Shown: piece by piece, positions 11,991-24,264 of the stretch | Numbering within the stretch: position 1 is the stretch's first letter | Layout: every line of letters starts with the position of its first letter | Source of the DNA: Daphnia carinata | Taxonomy: Eukaryota; Arthropoda; Branchiopoda; Diplostraca; Daphniidae | Assembly (NCBI RefSeq): GCF_022539665.2 | Contig: NC_081338.1 | Span: 3,347,679-3,411,678 of the forward strand | Direction of reading: 5' to 3' | Length of the DNA: 64,000 bases | Program-made: the position numbers and the translations under genes | Notes under the pieces: model-generated | Databases searched by the model: none | The model's input: the letters and a program-made list of their open reading frames with translations, nothing else | Told to the model about the DNA's origin: nothing

Positions 11991-14900
11991 GGGCAAAAAC
12001 GTAACGCAGTCCACGTTTAGATAGCGTTGCGTATAACGAAATCAATTACCATAATTTTCTCCATTTTTTCGTTTTCCTTTCTATTCTAAGCATGAATTGA
12101 AACTCAAACTGTATTATACCCAGCGCTGTTGTGTAAAACGTAACGTTTTTATGGTGCACCGGGTCCACTTCAATAGAGAGGTACCCACGAACGTGTCATT
12201 GTTTTTTTCTATTAGAAAACTCTGGTTTCTCTATTTTCCATGAGTTTGCCCTCATTGTTATTGTAGATGATTACTGGAATTACAACCAGGAACAAATCAT
12301 CCAAAGTTCCGTCGCAAAGAAGTTGTACCAATTGCTCCGCCAAGTTTCTTTTCATTTGCTATCAAGTTTCGGCCGACAGGCAGTTCTTCATTATCGTTGC
12401 TTCTATTGATTGCGCTGAATAGGTCTTCGCTATCATTCGATAGGGCATCTCTGTACGAACAGTGAGCAACTTTATGTTTTGGAATCGTCCTCTTTCTATA
12501 CTAACTAAATCGGCGAGAATGCTGGAGACGGAGCTTCAGAAACTAGTATGTCTTACAAGACATCTTTATGTTACATGTCCTGTTAAACTGAAACCGAAGT
12601 TCCCTTTTGCCCTGTACGATTTTTGGTCACGCATTTTGTTGTAATAAAGTAAGACCATCGCATCGCTTTTTTCCCCGTTGATGCATCTTTTAACATTGTC
12701 ACGATACTAGGACTAAGTACTAGGACAAAGTACTTGTAACGTGATTATTGCGTGAGTGTCCTCGCTGAAAGCTCATGAATGAAGAATGATGATTGCCTAG
12801 TTGTTGCGAAGCACATGGGGCTTTTTTTTCGGAGGGAATATCGTTTTCGTGGGCAATTACGTAAGATGTGAATCAAGCTAGGAGCTAATGGACGTACACG
12901 TATTTAACTGTTGACCCCATCTAACTTTAGCCCTCATATCGACGCGACGTGAGTTAGGAACAGTAAACAGAAGAATGCGCATGGCAATTTTCCATCACGT
13001 GAGCGCGTCTAGTCACGATATTCAAAATCGATGCACAAGCTGAGCAATTTTTGCAATTTAAATAGCCAAATGTCAAATATGACTCTTTTCCGAGAAAAAT
13101 AATGTTCAATTGGCTATTCAAAGAATCAACATTTGCTTCTCATTAATTTTGAAATTGAAAAATTCCAATATGTCTAGTGCGCTATCCGTGGCCAAGTATT
13201 CACTAGATGCCATCCGATTGGTTCTTTTTCGCGTGATAGCAGAGCTGTTAAAAGCCCTTCAACAATAGAAAAATTTATCCTTTTCTCACGATCGCACGAT
13301 AAGGAATTCCTCATTTGAGACAGCTCTTTGGACACTACATATACTTAATGATGGCGGCCTTGTGAATCATCGATTGCCCATAGTGAACGGTTTGGGAACT
13401 CACATCCGTGCTTGTAACGAAAGCCATTATTCATTGACCACTGTTAATTCATTTTATCCTCCTGTCAGTAAAAGTATAGTTCTTCTTTCTCTGTGTGTCG
13501 AGCGTTAAGCTAGTGCGCCGGCCGAATCTATTTTTAACGTATTTTCGTTTCCTTATACGCAGCTGCATGTTTCAGACAAGCGTAACTAGGCCGTGTTACG
13601 CGCGCTGTCTATCGGCGTCGCCGTGCTCCATTGCTCAAAACCATCCGTTAGTTTTCCTTGTCATTTTGTCTCCGGGATTGTTCTTGGAATAACGGAAGCC
13701 TAAACAAACATCAGAACGCTGTAAATGGGCGAAATGTCGTGGGAAAAATTCTCAGCGTGCGCAACTGGAAATTGAATTAATCTTTAAAATTTATTCACCA
13801 CTTTCCTCGTAGCTTGCTTACGCGTTCCAGCGTATTGGTCGATGCAGGATCTATTACAGCATGCGATCGAAATTCAGAGCGCTACCTATTACTAAATTCA
13901 GACCGTCACCTATCACTATATTCAAAGTGCGGTCGGCCGATTTTCTACGCTTCAAAAGCGAATCTATCAAAGAAAAGGGTAAATTAAAGTGGACCAGAAG
14001 ATAGCAGAGCAGCAGTCACAACAAACTATCATCGTTGTTCCAAATTCCAGCAAAACCAACCTCGATAGATACCAATGTTTTCACATTGATCGAATAAGGT
14101 TATTCTATCCGGGCGGAGGAAAAGCAAAAAAATCATTAATCTAAATGTGTTTACTTTCAGTTCCTGTTATTTACTTTAACCTAATTCGTGTCAAGGCCTA
14201 TCCTGCCGCAGTCGTTTTAGCCAAAGAGGGAACCGTTTCTCGGCCGCTGCAGAGGTTGTTGTCAGGTGCAGTGCATATGCGGATGAGGCCCTTTGTGTAC
14301 TACACGTTTTACTCAATTTGGGTTCAAGAGATTTCATCGGTCGCTGGATCCCAATCCGTCGTTGTCGCTAAACTTATTCTCCGCCGTCTGTCGTTTCCAA
14401 CTTTGGGATCGAGATTCGACGACTGCAATTCGCCCGCGGGATTCTACCAGCAACGTGCCTTTCGTACTAAACTTTTCTCTTATACCCTGGTAACCATACG
14501 CGACTGATTGCTATCTCCAAAGACGGCTTTCCTTGATAAAAAAAAATAAATAAAGTTAGCGCATGTCGAACACTTTCAAGCCTGATGACGACATCAGCCA
14601 AAACACGACCGCGAACTTTTATGCAAGTCGTGAAACTCGTCCACCATCACCAGTCACGCTGACTTGACCCTTATACTCTTTGTTTATTTAACTCGTCTAT
14701 TTCGGGAAGAAACCTCTTGTGAAATGACCCAGTTGGAAAGGAAAAAACAAAACAAAGCAAGACTGCATCATGTAAAGACGTGCTCTTGATGAGAATGAAG
14801 TACTATACTTTGTGTAGTTATCGATCGCGATATCGTTAGTAGATTTATTAAGCTAGCTGCTTGATACCTATTCATTACTGTTTACGCTACTAAAACAAAT

Positions 14901-17188
14901 ATTCTTTCCTTATGTTTTAATTGCTTCCACATCCGTCCAGCTGTCTAAAGTGCACACACCAAAGCGCGTTCGCCGAATGCGGATTAGTTTAGAAACTCAA
15001 CCTCTCACCACCGGTTACATTCGCCATCAGCCTGTTTCCAAATGGAGTGGGAATGAAACGACAGCTGGATAGCGACTGATGCGACAGTCGCTTTTAACCG
15101 CCACTCAAAGCGGTAAGTACCATGAGATTATGCAGATCTAGAATTCTCATCACGAATTCAACGGAAATGTTATAGATGTCGCACAGCTCTTTGCTGAAAT
15201 GGTACACGGTGTAAAACATCGCAACGTAAAAGTCACAATAAGAGCGAAAAAGGAGACATCTTCAGTCCCACCAGCGCGTGCAGTCCGGTTACTAAACCCA
15301 TACACCTCAGACGCAGCAGAGCCGTGAATCGTGACGGAGAATCGTGAGCGGAGATGCAATCCTTTTGACAAACATTGAGGGAACCTACTGCTATGCAATG
15401 CAGAGCGATCTTCAAGAACGATCTGTTTGCTGAGCAGGCGTATTACTATTTACTCGCACTTTGGAACAGCGCACATATTACTCGAACTTTTCCTACTGGT
15501 ATAGATTTAAAGAAAGGAGTGATACGAATAGGAAATGAGGGTTTCACTAGCTGAAAAACAACAGTTTAATGAGTTGTTCAAATCAACAACGATTTGTTTC
15601 TAGTCCTCAAACAGGCCTTCGAAAGTAGGCTTGTCACAGTATTCCTGCTAATGAATTGCTAAAGTTTGAAGCTTCGTTTTATAATTAAAGCTGTTGTTTA
15701 CCGTGTTGAAAAGTAGCTTTGTTGTTTTAAAGTTTAGCCAAAGCTTGTGTAACCTACTTTATACGTCATCTGCGAAAAAGCCAGTTGAAAAATAACATAT
15801 CTCGATTGTTTTTCTTCAGGCGAGTAAGCCAGAAAATTTGGAAAGGTATCACGTGATTGGCACAAACTTCTTGTTATCACGTTGAAGGCCCTAGGGTTCA
15901 CCGAAAGCGTCGACCGTATCGATTTTTAGCACAAAAAAAAACTGTAACGTCGAGGGTAAAAGCGGTGACACACACCCAACAAATTTCTTGCCTGTTATGA
16001 ATAAATATCACAAATGCAAAGCAGGAAAAAAGCCTATGTCTGCCGGGCATTGACATGGCTTACGACAGTTTTTACGGATGGTGGGACACGTTATCCCTTC
16101 TGGGCGCATGCTAGACATATCAGTGAAGTTAAAAAATTTTTTTTTCCCCTACGCAAAATAGAAATTCGATTCAAAGATTTACTGAACAAGCCACCTATTC
16201 CTTGGTTTTATCCAGATAAGACATCTCGCATCAGTTGCATGTCAATTGACGAATCGATTTTGACCACAGCTGCAACTCAAGAGGATCATAAGTACGCTGG
16301 GCGAAGGGTTCAGTGGGTCTTCATTCCGCTGTTGTGCACTATTTCCGTGAAGTATTATTGGATGAAATCAGCGTCATCAAAAGGATGTGGGACAACTCAT
16401 TAGGAAAACCATTAATAGTTAGGATTTACCAAAGGGATATTTCGATGAGAGCTGAAATTGTTTTATGGGTATGTGTTCGTAAATGCTAAAAAATGTTTAA
16501 AAAATTAAGACTGTTATTTCCGCTTTTCCTGTTTTTACCATCGATCTTCCTTAAAATAAAAAATGTGTTTATTTGTTTCGCTCAGCGGCCTCTGTACAAA
16601 AATTCCTTAACCAGAACTTACCCAACATATAAAAATCAATGAGTGGTTCAAATTGAAAAGCTAACTGGAAAAAAAATCTAAGTATTACTGTCGCATGTTA
16701 CTAACGTTAGCCAAAAGTGTAAAATTAATTAAGTTAAGTTATAAAGTTAATTCTTACAAACTTTTGGCTATAAGAAATTTTTACGATTTAGGTCATTCAG
16801 CGCGCCAATCGTTTACGATTCTTAAACGCGGATCCAACGTGTTTTCTCCCGCTGAAAATGGAAACATATAGCATCAAATAATTAGGATTTGACAGAGGAA
16901 AGTATATGAATGGAGGATAGTCCGCAACAACCATTTTTGGCGTCAGTTGACGCTCGACAGTATTAAATAAATCCGGCAACGTCAACAATATCATTTTTAC
17001 TCGTCTGCTTTTTGGCGCCTTTTCGTGATAGAGTGTGTTGTCCTACAAAATCAGCAGCGCTTTCTAATTTATTGATTTAAAATACATTCTATTGCTTGTA
17101 TTCAAAAAGTAAATAGTATAATCAATCTTCTCTTCATCATTTTATTTTGGAAAAAAATTCTCGCGTCATTCGTTTTTCATTGCTCAGA
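11991..17188. other. Long spacer without a recognised gene
   Basis: About 5.2 kb of AT-rich sequence. The longest open frame, 16014-16403 on the plus strand (129 codons), has no recognisable domain. A frame at 14145-14507 follows a CAG acceptor-like site but is also unrecognised. A 65-codon frame at 16994-16797 (minus) would be divergent to FEN1 and may be chance. On the minus strand near 15400-15150, two adjacent frames are hydrophobic and could be a decayed membrane protein. I could not assign any of these. Confidence 0.5.
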
Positions 17189-18764
17189 ATGGGTATTAAA
17201 GGACTAACCCAATTAATTGGAGATTCTGCACCTGCTGCTATCAAAGAGAATGAAATAAAGAATTACTTTGGTAGCTTTTATAATGTAATATATCCCTCAG
17301 TTATCAGGAATTAAATTTATTATTAGGCAGGAAAGTTGCTATTGATGCTTCAATGAGTATTTACCAGTTCCTCATTGCTGTCCGCTCTGAAGGGGCTCAG
17401 CTTACTTCTGCTGATGGTGAAACTACCAGGTTTGTTTTTTAAACACTTCAGGAGCCAGTAATTCAAATTAATTATTTTTTCCTGATAGCCACCTAATGGG
17501 TCTGTTTTACCGAACTATTCGGATGGTTGATAATGGCATCAAACCAGTTTATGTCTTTGATGGTAAACCTCCAGAGATGAAGGGGGGAGAGCTGAACAAA
17601 CGTGCAGAGAAGAGGGAAGAAGCAACCAAGCAGTTAGCGATTGCCACAGATGCTGGTATTTTAACTTATTTGGTAACAATGTGGGCAAGACACTGGAATT
17701 GGTTTCCATTCTATACAGGTGATACAGCTGAAATAGATAAAATGAGCAAACGACTAGTTAAAGTAAATAAAGTTCATACTGATGAGTGCAAACAACTTCT
17801 CACATTGATGGGTGTCCCATATATTGAGGTGATTGTAATATTCCTCTCTAAACTTAAGATGTCATCAATGCCACATCACATTTCTCATTTATCTGTTAGG
17901 CACCGTGTGAAGCTGAAGCTCAGTGTGCAGCTATGGTGAAAGCAGGAAAGGTCTACGCTACAGCAACTGAAGATATGGATTCGTTGACTTTCGGTTCCAA
18001 CATTTTGTTGCGATATATGACATATAGCGAAGCTAAAAAAATGCCTATCAAAGAGTTCCATTTAGACAAAGTTCTACAAGCCATGTCTTACACAATGGAT
18101 GAAGTAAAATGCTAAAAAAATACTGAAGATTCAAAATAATTAAATTTTCTTTACTTCCAAGTTCATAGATCTGTGTATCATGTTGGGGTGCGATTACTGT
18201 GACACGATTAAAGGCATCGGTGCCAAAAGGGCCAAGGACTTAATAGACAAACATAGATGTATCGAAAAAGTAATCGAAAATCTTGATACAAAGAAATATG
18301 CCATTCCAGAAGATTGGCCTTATCAAGAAGCAAGAAGACTGTTCAAAAATCCGGACGTCTCAGATCCGGAAGCCATCGACGTAAGTTAATCTTAGTATGC
18401 TCTTAAGACATCAGTTAATTGTCGTTTTGTCATAGTTGAAATGGAATCAACCAGACGAAGAAGGTTTAGTAACATTTTTGTGTGGTGATAAAAATTTTAA
18501 CGAAGAACGCATTCGCGGAGGAGCTAAGAAACTGTGTAAAGCGAAACAGGGGCAGACTCAGGGCCGACTCGATACATTTTTTAAGGTTCTTCCATCAAAC
18601 AAACCATCTACTCCCTCCACGCCGGCATCGAAGCGGAAGGTAAATCATTTGACTCCTGTCCCCATGACATGATATAATGTACATAAAATTTACTTGTCTA
18701 CGAGTAGGCCGAAGAACCGAAGAAAGGAAGCAAAGGAGGAGCCAAATTCAAGCGTGCAAAGTAG
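17189..18764 (+). CDS. FEN1: Flap endonuclease 1 (eight exons)
   Basis: Predicted 381-aa nuclear structure-specific nuclease that removes 5' flaps in Okazaki-fragment maturation and long-patch base excision repair. Exons: 17189-17270, 17327-17429, 17489-17655, 17719-17828, 17900-18103, 18162-18380, 18436-18639, 18708-18764. All junctions keep phase, with introns of 56-72 bases. The start [12 protein letters not shown] is the family N-terminus, whose Gly2 is functionally important. Metal ligands are at the same numbering as human FEN1: Asp34, Asp86, Glu158, Glu160, Asp179, Asp181 and Asp233. The PCNA-binding box QGRLDTFF is at 337-344, followed by a Lys/Arg-rich tail (KRK, KFKRAK) that fits nuclear targeting. 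Length is near the human 380 aa. Intron 3 (63 bases) is in frame and free of stops. Identification is essentially certain. Confidence 0.98.
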
Positions 18765-19722
18765 CTGGTTGGCATTTTCAACCTTTTTCCGTTTTTGGTC
18801 TGCGTACGCTAATCAATTAATTCCTTTAGAGGAAGATTTACCGCAAATGAGGATTGCCTCTCATTAATTGCCTTTACATTTTTAATATAACGCATCAATG
18901 AATTATTGCCTGTCATAGTCGAGGTTATCCTAAGTGAGGGTAACACATGGGGTAGATTACATACAAGAGTCCTTACATTTGTGGTTCTGATTGCAGTTGA
19001 GAAATCTGGCTAATGCCTTATGGTAAACAAACGGCTTTGCTGATAACTTATACTGCACTGTTATCTTATACAATCAGCGTAGGTTAATGTCACCATTGTC
19101 AACCCTAGAATAGCAGTTTGTCGCCAGTTAAGTTTGATGAAGTATTTATGTTTAAAAGCGCATGAAAAACGTTCGGGCCCAGCTTTGAAATTACCCCCTG
19201 CTGTCTGGCCTTTACGGGAGACATCTGACGCCGAAGAGGAACTGCAAAATGCAAAAAAAAAAAAATGTAAGTCCTTAAATATTATTGCGTAGTAGTATGA
19301 ACTTTTCATTCGCCAATTGCGTTTTGCGCTTAATGCAAAACCGTTTTTAACCGACCGTGATATTCAAGCTAAACTGATTACGGCACGCTAGGTCGTTTAC
19401 GTACGAACTTTTTGAAGTATAGGTGGCGTCTGTGAATTGCCACGGATTCAATCTCTTCCTTCATCACAGTGAACTCAATTCCAAATATAAGGTACTTCAT
19501 ATTCTAACTGCCTAAGAGAAACGAAATGAGTTAGTATAACCACATGGTATTTGTTGACAAAAACGTGTTGATCACTTGACCATTCCACGATGCTAAACAT
19601 CTTTCGACATTTTAATATTTGCATATTGCTGGTGTACGACTACAAATGTATAGGTAACTGAAGCCTTGAAGAATCTTGATACCCACTGAACGCGATATCA
19701 TTCTACGACCAATGGTTCGGAA
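18765..19722. other. Spacer between FEN1 and the THAP gene
   Basis: Likely holds the FEN1 3' UTR (AT-rich, with AATATAA-like sequence about 120 bases after the stop) and the THAP gene promoter. No further gene is seen. Confidence 0.5.
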
Positions 19723-20612
19723 ATGTTGCCAAAAAAGAAAAGAGAAAGAAATATTTGCTCTGTGAACAACTGCAGATCATATAGAGAGGCTAATCGGTGG
19801 CCAGAGCCATTGACTTTTCATGAATTTCCAGCAGACTTGGCAAGAAGAAAACTGTGGTTACAGGTAAAAATGATTTGCTGATCAGCCAATGAGAGATAAA
19901 AGTCTATAACTATAATGTTTCAGATAATTGAAAGAGAAGATTGGATACCAGGAGACAAGGCAAAAATATGTGCAATGCATTTTGCCCCTGAATGTTACCG
20001 TGAGGCAACTGGTATGGAAAAGTTTGTTTTAATGTGTTGATCTCTATAGTTGTTAAAACATATTTTCTTGTTTCAGCATCTGCTGTGAAGCGTCTTAATG
20101 CAACAGCAGTTCCATCACTCAATTTAACGCTTGAGCCACTGCCATGCAAACCAACAAAAACAGCCACATTAAGAATAAAAAATTCATCGTCAAGTGGCAC
20201 AGCCTCATCCAGCACAGCAACCCAGAGTCATGTAGATGACATAGATGATCAACCTATAATCAGTGTTGATTATGGGCGTGAGAAATCACAGTATAGCTTG
20301 AAAGATGCTGAAATGAACCCTGAATCCCGAAAGCGGATATCTAATATAATCGTTGTTGACCTCATCAAAGACAAAAGAACAAAATATCCAGACAAACCCA
20401 AAGTAATATTATAGTATGTTCTTCTAAGAGTATACTCTAATATATGTGGTCTATTTTAGCCTGTTGTGATAGGTGAAAGTTGTTCCTCTTGTCTTGAGAT
20501 GAAAAAGGATCTTCGTGAAGTAGAGTTTCAATTGGCTATGGTCAAACAAGAATTGGCAGAACAAAAAAAACTTGTTGAAAGCCTAAAGAAGCAAATCAAA
20601 AATGGAGCTTAA
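19723..20612 (+). CDS. THAP-type zinc-finger protein with C-terminal coiled coil
   Basis: Predicted 235-aa protein. Exons 19723-19863, 19924-20011, 20077-20402 and 20460-20612 have clean GT-AG junctions and maintained frame. The N-terminus is a THAP domain, a C2CH zinc-binding DNA-binding module. Ligands are Cys12, Cys17, Cys63 and His66, with the conserved Pro, Phe and Trp positions between them (FHEFPADLARRKLWL) and the closing AVPSL (the family AVPTIF element) at 87-91. A Ser/Thr-rich linker follows, then a Lys/Glu/Leu heptad-like tail (MKKDLREVEFQLAMVKQEL) that should form a coiled coil, probably for dimerisation. No transposase domain follows, so it resembles stand-alone THAP regulators rather than an intact P-element-like transposon. 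The chosen ATG starts the frame that carries the first Cys pair. An ATG 11 bases upstream is in another frame and stops quickly. Confidence 0.88.
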
Positions 20613-22598
20613 TCACTATCGTTACCTGTTGTTTGTTCTGTGTGGAGCACACCTAAGTTACAGAATCTTGGTCTGGAAAATAGCCCTGTGGAATCTGTTG
20701 CATTGAAGTTCAAAGAACAACTTATTACTGGCCAAAATCGATAAGTTAAATTCCGAATTATTGCCTCAAGTGTGATTGTACATTTGGAATTTCATAATAT
20801 AACAAAGTCTAATTTGATGTAATTAGCACTCTTTTATCCTTACAGCTGTCCTATCTACTTCGAACTTCCATTAGGTGGTAAGTTGGCAGTTAAACATCCG
20901 AGCAGGTCTACATTTTCTTGCTCTCCTGGCCACCATCCATCGGTTCTGCATTTGTTGGAAGAAAGCCCAACGATGGTTGCAACCCGTCAATATTGTTTCG
21001 AACGAAAGTAGCTTTGACACCAACCTCACTGGAAATTCTTTGGTTGGTTCACGGTGCACGTAAAGGTGAAGGACAAAGTTTTCACTAGCATCCTCATCGT
21101 CTTCCTATTTTCAGTTTTCAGTTACTAATCGCAGACATCGATCCAACAGACGGTTTATCCTTGCCACTTCTTCAGTGAACAAGTATGACACTAATTGGTA
21201 AAACTACAAAGCCGAATGGAGACGTGACATTGTTTGACTATGTGAAACCATGGAGATTAATAGGGCAGCTAATCTTCCTCGTGTCTGTTGAGCGGATTGA
21301 TTGACGGTAATTTGACCAAAAAAAGTTAGTTCACCGACTTCATTAGTGTAAGGCGTTGTCTTGAAAGTCGACTGAAAGTTCTATACCAGTGCTGAAAACA
21401 TGTTTCTTTACAGAATTCCAATTCTTGTAATGATTTTTTTTACCGACCTCTGTGGAAAACCGGTTTCCTACTGTTTACAGTTTTTCAATTACTAATTTGT
21501 GAATCAGCATATAGGCCCTAACGGACGAGGTAGCAAACGCAGGATGCTCAAAAATGCCTATTTCATGGACCGTGATTTTCTCACCAGATGTGAGTTTATA
21601 AAAGAAGCGCTAACTTCTGCCTTTTGCAGCTACAATTCGCAGAATAGGTTCCGGAAGAAAAGCGACATGCATGATTCAGTGATATTGAAAACTGCTCCCC
21701 ATGGACTGCTGCTCTAACGGTCACGTTTGGACGCGTTAAAAGTTTACCTAAATATGCAAAAAGGTGCTATGTCAAACTAAAAATTTGTTCCTAAAGAATT
21801 CATGTCTATGTAACATGTCCACAACAGGTGTTGACGCAATTGCATCAAATGGAGCACAGCATGGTGATCTAGATTTTGACATGGAAGCAGCAACACAAAA
21901 TCATGTACGTGGAATTACGGCGGCATTTTAAATTCACAATGGTTTCGTGTTACAAAACAAACCATTCTCTTCGCTTTCTTGATTAACCGGTAAGGAGACG
22001 TTTTTCTATTTTCCATCATGAATTTTTTAGCGTCTATCTTTATTCTACGCAGACAAGAAATTTTTTCTTCCATGTATTAATCCGTCAGCAATAAAAATTA
22101 TAACCAAGACATCCTTCACGACGATGTTCTTTGTGGGATTATGTATTCCGTAGGTGTATTGGGTAGTTTCACTGTATACGTTGTTATACGTAGATAACCT
22201 GGAGAAAGCAAATATTCTAAGGGGAATATGAATTGTCACGACCAAACCCCCGCCCACACAAAAGCAATTAACAGATATTTTTATGAACCCTTTATTCTAG
22301 TAACTGCGTTATAGAAAATCTGTAAATCAAACGTGAGTATTCCAATGCCAAGATATGCACGCTGACTGACAACAACGAGGATCGTGGGATTGAACTGGAA
22401 ATGTGAGTATTGAATTTTTCTACGTAAAACTTGTTTCATGTCACAAAAAATTTGTCAATAGCCAACAGACAACGAAAAGCCGAAGTGAATTCACTTTCAC
22501 GTACAATGTCATACTTTTCTACGCCCTCTTCTCGCGTTGTCTGTTTGGCCAACGTTTGGTCCCTTAGTACAGCGTTTGAGCAATAACCCTGTAGTACA
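20613..22598. other. Spacer before the first cuticle gene
   Basis: Two overlapping opposite-strand frames near 20870-21063 and one at 21499-21717 show no recognisable domain. No RNA gene or clear repeat was seen. Confidence 0.5.
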
Positions 22599-22601
22599 GT
22601 A

Positions 22602-22636
22602 TATAAAGAAATGATTAAAGAAGGAAAAGCATCAGT
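22602..22636 (+). promoter_or_regulatory. Core promoter: TATA box plus ATCAGT initiator
   Basis: TATAAAG at 22602 is followed 29 bases later by ATCAGT at 22631-22636, the arthropod TCAGT initiator type. The start codon of the cuticle gene lies 42 bases downstream of the initiator. Confidence 0.75.
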
Positions 22637-22672
22637 TGTTCAACTGTCTCAGCTCTCCCTCTAACTCTCAAC

Positions 22673-23313
22673 ATGAAGGTAAAAGCTCAATAAAAAGTTG
22701 TATTGCAAACAAAGAATAACTCAAACGAAATATACTGAATTCAGATCGCAATGATTGCCGTTCTCCTCGCCGTTGCTGGCGCCCAAGCCTATCAACAACC
22801 AAATTACAAATCATCCGAATACAGCGTGAGGCCTTCGTTCCATGTTTACTAATTATTTACCAACAAATAACATTAAATTAACAGCTTAATGTATTCTATT
22901 CGTTTCAGTCTCCTATGCCTTACAGCTTCGCTTGGGATGTAAACGATGATGCTTCCGACAACCACTACGCTCATTCTGAAAGTAGTAATGGCCATGCAGT
23001 CACCGGTTCTTACCGTGTCGCTCTCCCTGACGGCCGAACCCAGATCGTTACTTATAGAGCAGATAGCAATGGCTACGTTGCTGATGTAAAGTACGAAGGC
23101 CAGGCTAGATATCCTGAATACAAGCCTGTGTCTTCTTATTCTGCTCCAGTCTACCAAACTCCTGCTCCGATCTACAGAGCCCCTACCTCTCCGGCCTATA
23201 GAGCTCCAGTCGCCCCGGCCTACCGAGCACCGGCAGCCACCTCCGCCCGTAGAGGTTCGACTGTTGCACCAGGTTACGTATCTCTCCCTGTACCGTTAGC
23301 ATATAGAGGTTAA
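22673..23313 (+). CDS. R&R (chitin_bind_4) cuticle protein 1
   Basis: Predicted 163-aa secreted cuticle protein that would bind chitin in the exoskeleton. Exons: 22673-22678 (only Met-Lys), 22745-22825 (signal peptide MKIAMIAVLLAVAGAQA, then QQPNYKSSEYS), 22909-23313. Exon 3 carries the Rebers-Riddiford core [20 protein letters not shown] then [13 protein letters not shown] low-complexity tail of repeated YRAP/APAYRAP units ends in APGYVSLPVPLAYRG. The core is closest to the RR-2 type. It forms one subfamily with the genes at 29.9 and 33.6 kb: VND motif, APGY tail and the same intron positions. AATAAAAT about 200 bases after the stop can serve as the polyadenylation signal. Confidence 0.94.
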
Positions 23314-23781
23314 TTAATAGGCCGTGCAAGAGCAATACGGCTTGTACTCTAGACTTCTACTGAACACTTGAGTAGAGTTTGTTGAGTACAGTTCTTGTCG
23401 TATGCTTACATAGCTAAATTACGTTAGTAAAATATTACGTTACGGAGACGCATACCGTTGTAGTGCCGCATCTATTTATTATGGTAAATATATTTATGGT
23501 TGTAATACAAAATAAAATAGTAAAGCAAACAACCGTTTTATTATTTTTTTTTTTTTTCGAGGAAAGAACATTGCATTTCTGGAGTTCAAGAGATGTTCTC
23601 TGGCAATGATAAGAGAATGGTGGATGTGTAAAATACCAGAGTGTACTGGCTACGTGGTACTGAAACAAACCAGGTCCCAAGTAAAAAAATCACGCCCGAC
23701 TAAATAAGCCCTACTTTTATTATTTTCTGTTTTCACGGGCTGAGAACTGAACAAATGTGTCTCGCGCAAGTATCTTCCGGT

Positions 23782-23818
23782 AGTTAAGGCAATCGGGGCC
23801 GAACGCCGATCCCTAACT
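23782..23818. other. Stable imperfect hairpin
   Basis: AGTTA (23782) pairs with TAACT (23814-23818), GG with CC, and TCGG with CCGA across a GC-rich loop. The stem sits in otherwise AT-rich spacer. Its function is unknown. Confidence 0.35.
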
Positions 23819-24134
23819 GCTAGCTAGGTCGCTGTGAAAAATTAAACAGGGAAAACCAGAGAAGAAGAAGAGATGGGTAACTCCATACTAAAAACGTGGG
23901 CAGTTTTCTGACACCTTTTGGCTGACATTAGCGCCATTCTACGACTGGGAGAAACGTTTTTGTACATTTCCAACCCTTTTTTGTAACTCAGAAGGGTAAT
24001 TTTGGTGCCATTTGCCATTTTTTTTCATGGTACTTTAGTAGTATAGGATTAAAATAGGTTGATGAATAAATCTTCAATTACTTGAGTAAATAAAATCAAA
24101 AACATACAATATGATCTATATACTTTGTTTCTCA

Positions 24135-24264
24135 CGCTAGATGGCGTAGAGTTCTTTGCATTTTCTCCCAATGGTCATGAAGTATGGCAATCCGTTTTAC
24201 CCCCCAAAAAAAAAAAAAAAAATATTGGCCTTTTTTTCTTTTCTACAGCTATGGCCATCTAGCG
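24135..24264. repeat. Small repeat module flanked by inverted CGCTAGATGGC motifs
   Basis: An 11-base perfect inverted pair, CGCTAGATGGC (24135-24145) and GCCATCTAGCG (24254-24264), brackets about 108 bases. Inside is ATGGCAATCCGTTTTACCCC, a poly-A run, GGCCTTT and a T-rich stretch ending CTACAGCTAT. The same inner module recurs near 28.94 kb, so it is a dispersed, probably mobile, non-coding element. Confidence 0.6.

Noticed and set aside
15150-15415. Gustatory-receptor-like or other membrane-protein fragment on the minus strand
   Set aside because: Two adjacent frames are hydrophobic, but no receptor motif could be identified and the frames are broken.
16014-16403. 129-codon plus-strand frame upstream of FEN1
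   Set aside because: It is the longest frame in that spacer but shows no domain, no clear promoter and no splice partners; kept only as part of the spacer description.
19712-19765. Upstream ATG as the THAP protein start
   Set aside because: That frame stops after 17 codons and lacks the zinc ligands; the ATG at 19723 opens the frame containing the THAP domain.
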